Source: an uncultured Collinsella sp. (GTDB lineage: Bacteria > Actinomycetota > Coriobacteriia > Coriobacteriales > Coriobacteriaceae). From it: a stretch of DNA of 7,873 nt. The translations under genes were made by a program, and so were the position numbers. The notes beneath the pieces were generated by a model. The model worked only from the letters and a program-made list of their open reading frames with translations. It did not search any database and was not told the origin of the DNA. The stretch is from NCBI GenBank assembly GCA_900547655.1, contig URHQ01000094.1:1-7873 (forward strand), in the 5' to 3' direction. Within the stretch, counting starts at the first letter, position 1. Every line of letters begins with the position of its first letter. Below are positions 5,349 to 7,873 of the stretch, in pieces.

Positions 5349-6356
5349 ATGAATGTTGCGCTGATTGGCTCCGGCTCCTGGGGAACCGCCGTCGCCGGCC
5401 TTGCTGCCGCGCGAGCCGAGCGCGTGACCATGTGGGCCCACAGCGAGCAGACGGCCGCCGGCATCAATGGCGAGCACCGTAACCCCCGGTATTTGGTGGG
5501 CTACGAGCTACCCGGCAACGTCTTCGCCACGACGGATCTGACCAAGGCGATCGACGGCGCCGAGGCCATCATCTTCGCCGTTCCTTCGACGCACCTTCGC
5601 AGCGTGTGCCACCAGGCCGCGCCCTTTATCGCCGCCGATACCCCGGTGCTCTGCCTCACCAAGGGCATTGAGCCCGAGTCCGGCCTGCTCATGAGCGAGG
5701 TCATCGCCAGCGAGATCGGCAACGAGACGCGCGTGGCGGCCCTCTCGGGCCCCAACCATGCTGAGGAAATCTGCCGCGGAGGTCTTTCTGCCGCCGTCAT
5801 CGCCAGCGAAGACCCGCAGGTAGGGGAGACCTTTAAGGAGCTGCTGCTGTCCACGGCCTTCCGCATCTACCTGTCGCAGGATATGACCGGCGTCGAGGTA
5901 TGCGGCGCCATGAAGAACGTTATCGCCATCGTGTGCGGCATTTCCGCCGGCTCGGGCGCGGGCGACAACACGCTTGCCCTCATCATGACGCGCGGCCTGG
6001 CCGAGATCAGCCGCCTGGTGCACGCCCGCGGCGGCCAGGCCATGACCTGCATGGGTCTTGCCGGCATGGGTGACCTCATTGCCACCTGCACCTCCGAGCA
6101 TTCGCGCAACCGCACCTTTGGCTACGAGTTTGCCCACGGCGTTTCGCTCGACGAGTACCAGACGCGCACGCATATGGTGGTGGAGGGCGCCGTCGCCGCC
6201 CGCAGCGTGAGCGAGCTCGCCCGTTCACTGGGCGTAGACATTCCACTCACCTTTGCCGTGGAGCAAACGCTCTACAACGGTGTTACTTTGGATAGGGCGC
6301 TCGAGATTCTTACCGATCGCGTCCCTTCTCAAGAGTTCTACGGACTCACCGACTAG
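5349..6356 (+). CDS. gpsA: NAD(P)H-dependent glycerol-3-phosphate dehydrogenase GpsA
   Basis: GpsA reduces dihydroxyacetone phosphate to sn-glycerol-3-phosphate in the cytosol, the entry point to phospholipid synthesis. The 335-residue length is typical. The N-terminal Rossmann fold begins at once with MNVALIGSGSWGTAVAG, containing GxGxWG at 7-12. LTKGIE (103-108) carries the conserved Lys106, SGPNHAEE is at 133-140 and GAMKNVIAIVCGI (186-198) holds the catalytic Lys189. The C-terminal helical domain shows GDNTLALIMTRGLAE (205-219), GLAGMGDLIATCTS (236-249) and SRNRTFG (252-258), where the RN pair binds substrate phosphate in this family. All key residues appear present. The start is fixed by AGGAG 6 bases upstream. 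It sits between plsY, which consumes its product, and rpe, 18 bases downstream. Confidence 0.97.
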   Translation: MNVALIGSGSWGTAVAGLAAARAERVTMWAHSEQTAAGINGEHRNPRYLVGYELPGNVFATTDLTKAIDGAEAIIFAVPSTHLRSVCHQAAPFIAADTPVLCLTKGIEPESGLLMSEVIASEIGNETRVAALSGPNHAEEICRGGLSAAVIASEDPQVGETFKELLLSTAFRIYLSQDMTGVEVCGAMKNVIAIVCGISAGSGAGDNTLALIMTRGLAEISRLVHARGGQAMTCMGLAGMGDLIATCTSEHSRNRTFGYEFAHGVSLDEYQTRTHMVVEGAVAARSVSELARSLGVDIPLTFAVEQTLYNGVTLDRALEILTDRVPSQEFYGLTD

Positions 6357-6360
6357 CGCA

Positions 6361-6366
6361 GAAAGG
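6361..6366 (+). promoter_or_regulatory. Shine-Dalgarno-like GAAAGG of rpe
   Basis: GAAAGG lies 8 bases before the rpe ATG at 6375, within the 18-base gap after gpsA, the largest gap in the window. That gap is too short to show a promoter or terminator hairpin, and I see neither. Confidence 0.6.
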
Positions 6367-6374
6367 CTACTACC

Positions 6375-7046
6375 ATGGGTTCCATTAAAATCGCTCCGTC
6401 CGTCCTTTCGGCCGACATGGCCAACCTCAAGGGCGAACTCGACAAGATCGCCGGCGCCGACTACGTGCACTTCGACGTCATGGACGGACACTTTACCGGC
6501 AATCTCACCTTTGGCGTTGACATCCTTAAGGCCGTCAAGCGCTCCACCGATGTACCGGTCGACGCGCACCTCATGGTGTCGAACCCCGACGAGACAGTCG
6601 ATTGGTATGCCGACGCCGGTGCCGACATGATCACCGTGCACTACGAAGCTTCCACGCACCTGCACCGCACGCTCACCCATCTGCAGCAGCGCGGCGTCAA
6701 GGCTGGCGTGGTGCTCAACCCCGCCACCCCCGTGTGCGTACTCGAGAGCATCATCGACGTCGTCGATATGGTGCTGCTCATGAGCGTGAACCCGGGCTTT
6801 GGCGGCCAGAGCTTTATCCCGGGCACTCTGCATAAGCTCCACGAGCTCAAAGCCATGTGTGAGCGCCACGGCGTGTCGCCCATGATCGAGGTCGACGGCG
6901 GCATCTCTTCCAAAAACATCGCCGAGGTCGTCAAGGCCGGCGCAAATGTCCTGGTGGCCGGTTCCGCCGTATTTAAGTCCGAAGATCCCGCCGCCGAGGT
7001 TGCGCTGCTGCAGAAGCTGGGCAACGAGGCTGCACAGGAGGCATAA
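6375..7046 (+). CDS. rpe: Ribulose-phosphate 3-epimerase
   Basis: Rpe interconverts D-ribulose 5-phosphate and D-xylulose 5-phosphate in the pentose phosphate pathway. The 223-residue TIM-barrel protein carries the family motifs in order: IAPSVLSAD (6-14), HFDVMDGHF (32-40) with metal and catalytic residues His32 and Asp34, VDAHLMV (62-68) with His65, VLNPATP (113-119), VLLMSVNPGFGGQSF (133-147), and EVDGGI (172-177) with the second catalytic Asp174. The phosphate-binding end is NVLVAGSAVF (191-200). Motifs and length are normal, except that the loop after DGHF reads TGNLTFG where VPN[LI]T[FI]G is usual. The start is set by GAAAGG 8 bases upstream and by the immediate onset of the first strand. 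In many bacteria rpe lies beside rsgA or transketolase genes. Here it follows gpsA and is followed after 6 bases by a cysteine desulfurase gene. Confidence 0.97.
   Translation: MGSIKIAPSVLSADMANLKGELDKIAGADYVHFDVMDGHFTGNLTFGVDILKAVKRSTDVPVDAHLMVSNPDETVDWYADAGADMITVHYEASTHLHRTLTHLQQRGVKAGVVLNPATPVCVLESIIDVVDMVLLMSVNPGFGGQSFIPGTLHKLHELKAMCERHGVSPMIEVDGGISSKNIAEVVKAGANVLVAGSAVFKSEDPAAEVALLQKLGNEAAQEA
7036..7041 (+). promoter_or_regulatory. Shine-Dalgarno AGGAGG for the cysteine desulfurase gene, inside the end of rpe
   Basis: A perfect AGGAGG overlaps the Gln-Glu-Ala codons at the end of rpe and lies 11 bases before the ATG at 7053. The spacing is slightly long but the match is full length, so the start at 7053 is likely. 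Confidence 0.65.
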
Positions 7047-7052
7047 ACCCTT

Positions 7053-7873
7053 ATGACCGCAGGTCAAAACCGCATACCCGTGAATCTTGACTATGCCGCC
7101 TCGACGCCCATGCGCGCCGAGGCGCTCCTTGCACAGCGCGAGTACGACGACAGCGAGCTTGCCGGCGTCAACCCCAACTCGCTGCACTCGCTCGGCCGCA
7201 AGGCCGCTGCGCGCCTAGAAATGGCGCGTCGCGAGATTGCCCGCAGCTTTGGCGCGCGCGTCCGTCCGTCCGAGGTTATCTTGACCAACGGCGGTACCGA
7301 AGCAAACCAGCTGGCGCTCCTCGGACTTGCCGAGGGTGCTCGTCAGCGCGATCGCAAGCGCGACCGCGTGATCGTGTCGGCGATCGAGCACGATTCGATT
7401 CTGGATAACCTGCCGCTGCTGCGTGCCGCCGGCTTTACCGTCGACCTGGTGCAGCCCTGCCGCATGGGCTACATTGAGCCTGCCACGCTTGTCGAGCTGC
7501 TCGGCGACGACGTGGCGCTCGTGAGCATTATGGTCGCCAACAACGAGACCGGCGTGGTGCAGCCCATCCTCGAGCTTGCCGCGGCCGCGCATACCGCAGG
7601 CGCCCTGTTCCACACCGATGCCATCCAGGGGTATCTGCACATTCCGCTCGATGCCGCCGAGTTGGGCGTCGATGCCATGTCCGTCGCCGCCCACAAGATT
7701 GGCGGTCCTGTGGCATCCGGCGCGCTCTACGTTAAGACCCGCACGCCGCTGCGTCCGCGCATCTTTGGCGGTGGACAGGAAGCCGGACGTCGTGCCGGCA
7801 CGCAGGACCTGCGCACGCAGCTGGCCTTTGCCGCTGCCGCCCGCACGTTGGCGCCCCGCGTGGCCCAGGAGCG
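7053..7873 (+). CDS. Cysteine desulfurase, NifS/IscS type, N-terminal 273 residues (cut by window end)
   Basis: This class V PLP enzyme removes sulfur from cysteine as an enzyme-bound persulfide for Fe-S cluster assembly or tRNA thiolation. The reading frame is open from the ATG at 7053 to the window end without a stop. Visible motifs: NLDYAASTP (11-19), NPNSLHSLGR (40-49), LTNGGTEANQLAL (77-89), His113 in IEHDS, which stacks on PLP in this family, NNETGVVQP (163-171), HTDAIQG (187-193) with Asp189 and Gln192 near the cofactor, and SVAAHKIGGP (210-219) with Lys215 as the Schiff-base lysine. GGGQEAGRRAGT (239-250) follows. The catalytic cysteine, expected near residues 325-345, lies beyond the window, so subgroup (IscS-like or NifS-like) and activity cannot be judged. 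The gene starts 6 bases after rpe and probably belongs to the same transcript. Family members are about 380 to 400 residues, so about 70 percent is present. Confidence 0.93.
   Translation, partial: MTAGQNRIPVNLDYAASTPMRAEALLAQREYDDSELAGVNPNSLHSLGRKAAARLEMARREIARSFGARVRPSEVILTNGGTEANQLALLGLAEGARQRDRKRDRVIVSAIEHDSILDNLPLLRAAGFTVDLVQPCRMGYIEPATLVELLGDDVALVSIMVANNETGVVQPILELAAAAHTAGALFHTDAIQGYLHIPLDAAELGVDAMSVAAHKIGGPVASGALYVKTRTPLRPRIFGGGQEAGRRAGTQDLRTQLAFAAAARTLAPRVAQE

Larger units (their letters stand above)
18..7873 (+). other. Probable single operon or part of one (nine co-directional genes)
   Basis: All genes run on the + strand. Gaps between successive genes are 3, 2, 2, 10, -8, 9, 18 and 6 bases. 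Most ribosome sites lie in or across the end of the previous gene. No hairpin plus T-run terminator and no promoter-sized gap is present. The transcript start lies upstream of the window and its end downstream. Codon use looks uniform throughout, with GC-rich third positions, giving no sign of recent transfer. Sub-operonic promoters hidden inside coding sequence cannot be excluded by eye. Confidence 0.75.

Noticed and set aside
4635..5477. A 280-codon open frame on the minus strand across plsY
   Set aside because: It is a shadow of the plsY coding frame, with composition typical of reversed GC-rich codons and no domain.
5745..5770. SGPNHAEE in GpsA instead of SGPSFAxE
   Set aside because: I recall this form from other intact GpsA proteins; the catalytic Lys and substrate-binding residues are present, so it does not suggest altered function.
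6357..6374. Possible promoter or terminator in the gpsA-rpe gap
   Set aside because: The gap has only 18 bases, mostly taken by the ribosome site, with no inverted repeat or T-run.
6225..7187. A 320-codon open frame on the minus strand across rpe
   Set aside because: It is the antisense shadow of gpsA end, rpe and the desulfurase start, with the same low-complexity composition and no recognisable motif.

Overview
The window looks like a piece of chromosome from a high-GC Actinomycetota, most likely of the class Coriobacteriia and plausibly Collinsella or a close relative. The basis is the GC-rich third codon positions, the protein sequence style, and the combination of a bacterial isoprenoid (IspH), acyl-phosphate (PlsY) and Der gene set. 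The genus is an inference from memory; no 16S or marker search was possible. The first 17 bases are not genomic: they match the 3' end of the Nextera (Tn5) mosaic-end adapter, so the contig starts at an untrimmed read end and the first gene is cut there.

All nine genes lie on the + strand and are packed head to tail, with gaps of 2 to 18 bases or an 8-base overlap. In order: the 3' end of cmk (CMP kinase), a PlsC-type acyltransferase, ispH, a DUF512/radical SAM protein of unknown function, der (engA), plsY, gpsA, rpe, and the 5' part of a NifS/IscS-type cysteine desulfurase cut by the window end. No non-coding stretch exceeds 20 bases. I see no terminator, internal promoter, RNA gene, CRISPR, insertion sequence or attachment site. 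Several ribosome binding sites sit inside the preceding gene, so translational coupling in one long transcript is likely.

Functionally the cluster mixes growth-linked housekeeping steps. GpsA makes sn-glycerol-3-phosphate, PlsY adds the first acyl chain and the PlsC-like protein the second, so most of phosphatidic acid synthesis is encoded together (PlsX is not in view). IspH finishes the MEP isoprenoid pathway, Der is a 50S ribosome assembly GTPase, Cmk recycles CMP/dCMP, and Rpe serves the pentose phosphate pathway. IspH and the DUF512 protein both need [4Fe-4S] clusters, and the last gene encodes an enzyme type that mobilises sulfur for such clusters.

I found no clear new biological system. 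The points most worth a second look are the adapter remnant, the Asp-to-Glu change in the catalytic HX4D box of the PlsC-like enzyme, the uncharacterised DUF512 radical SAM protein between ispH and der, and the co-location of Fe-S enzymes with a cysteine desulfurase.
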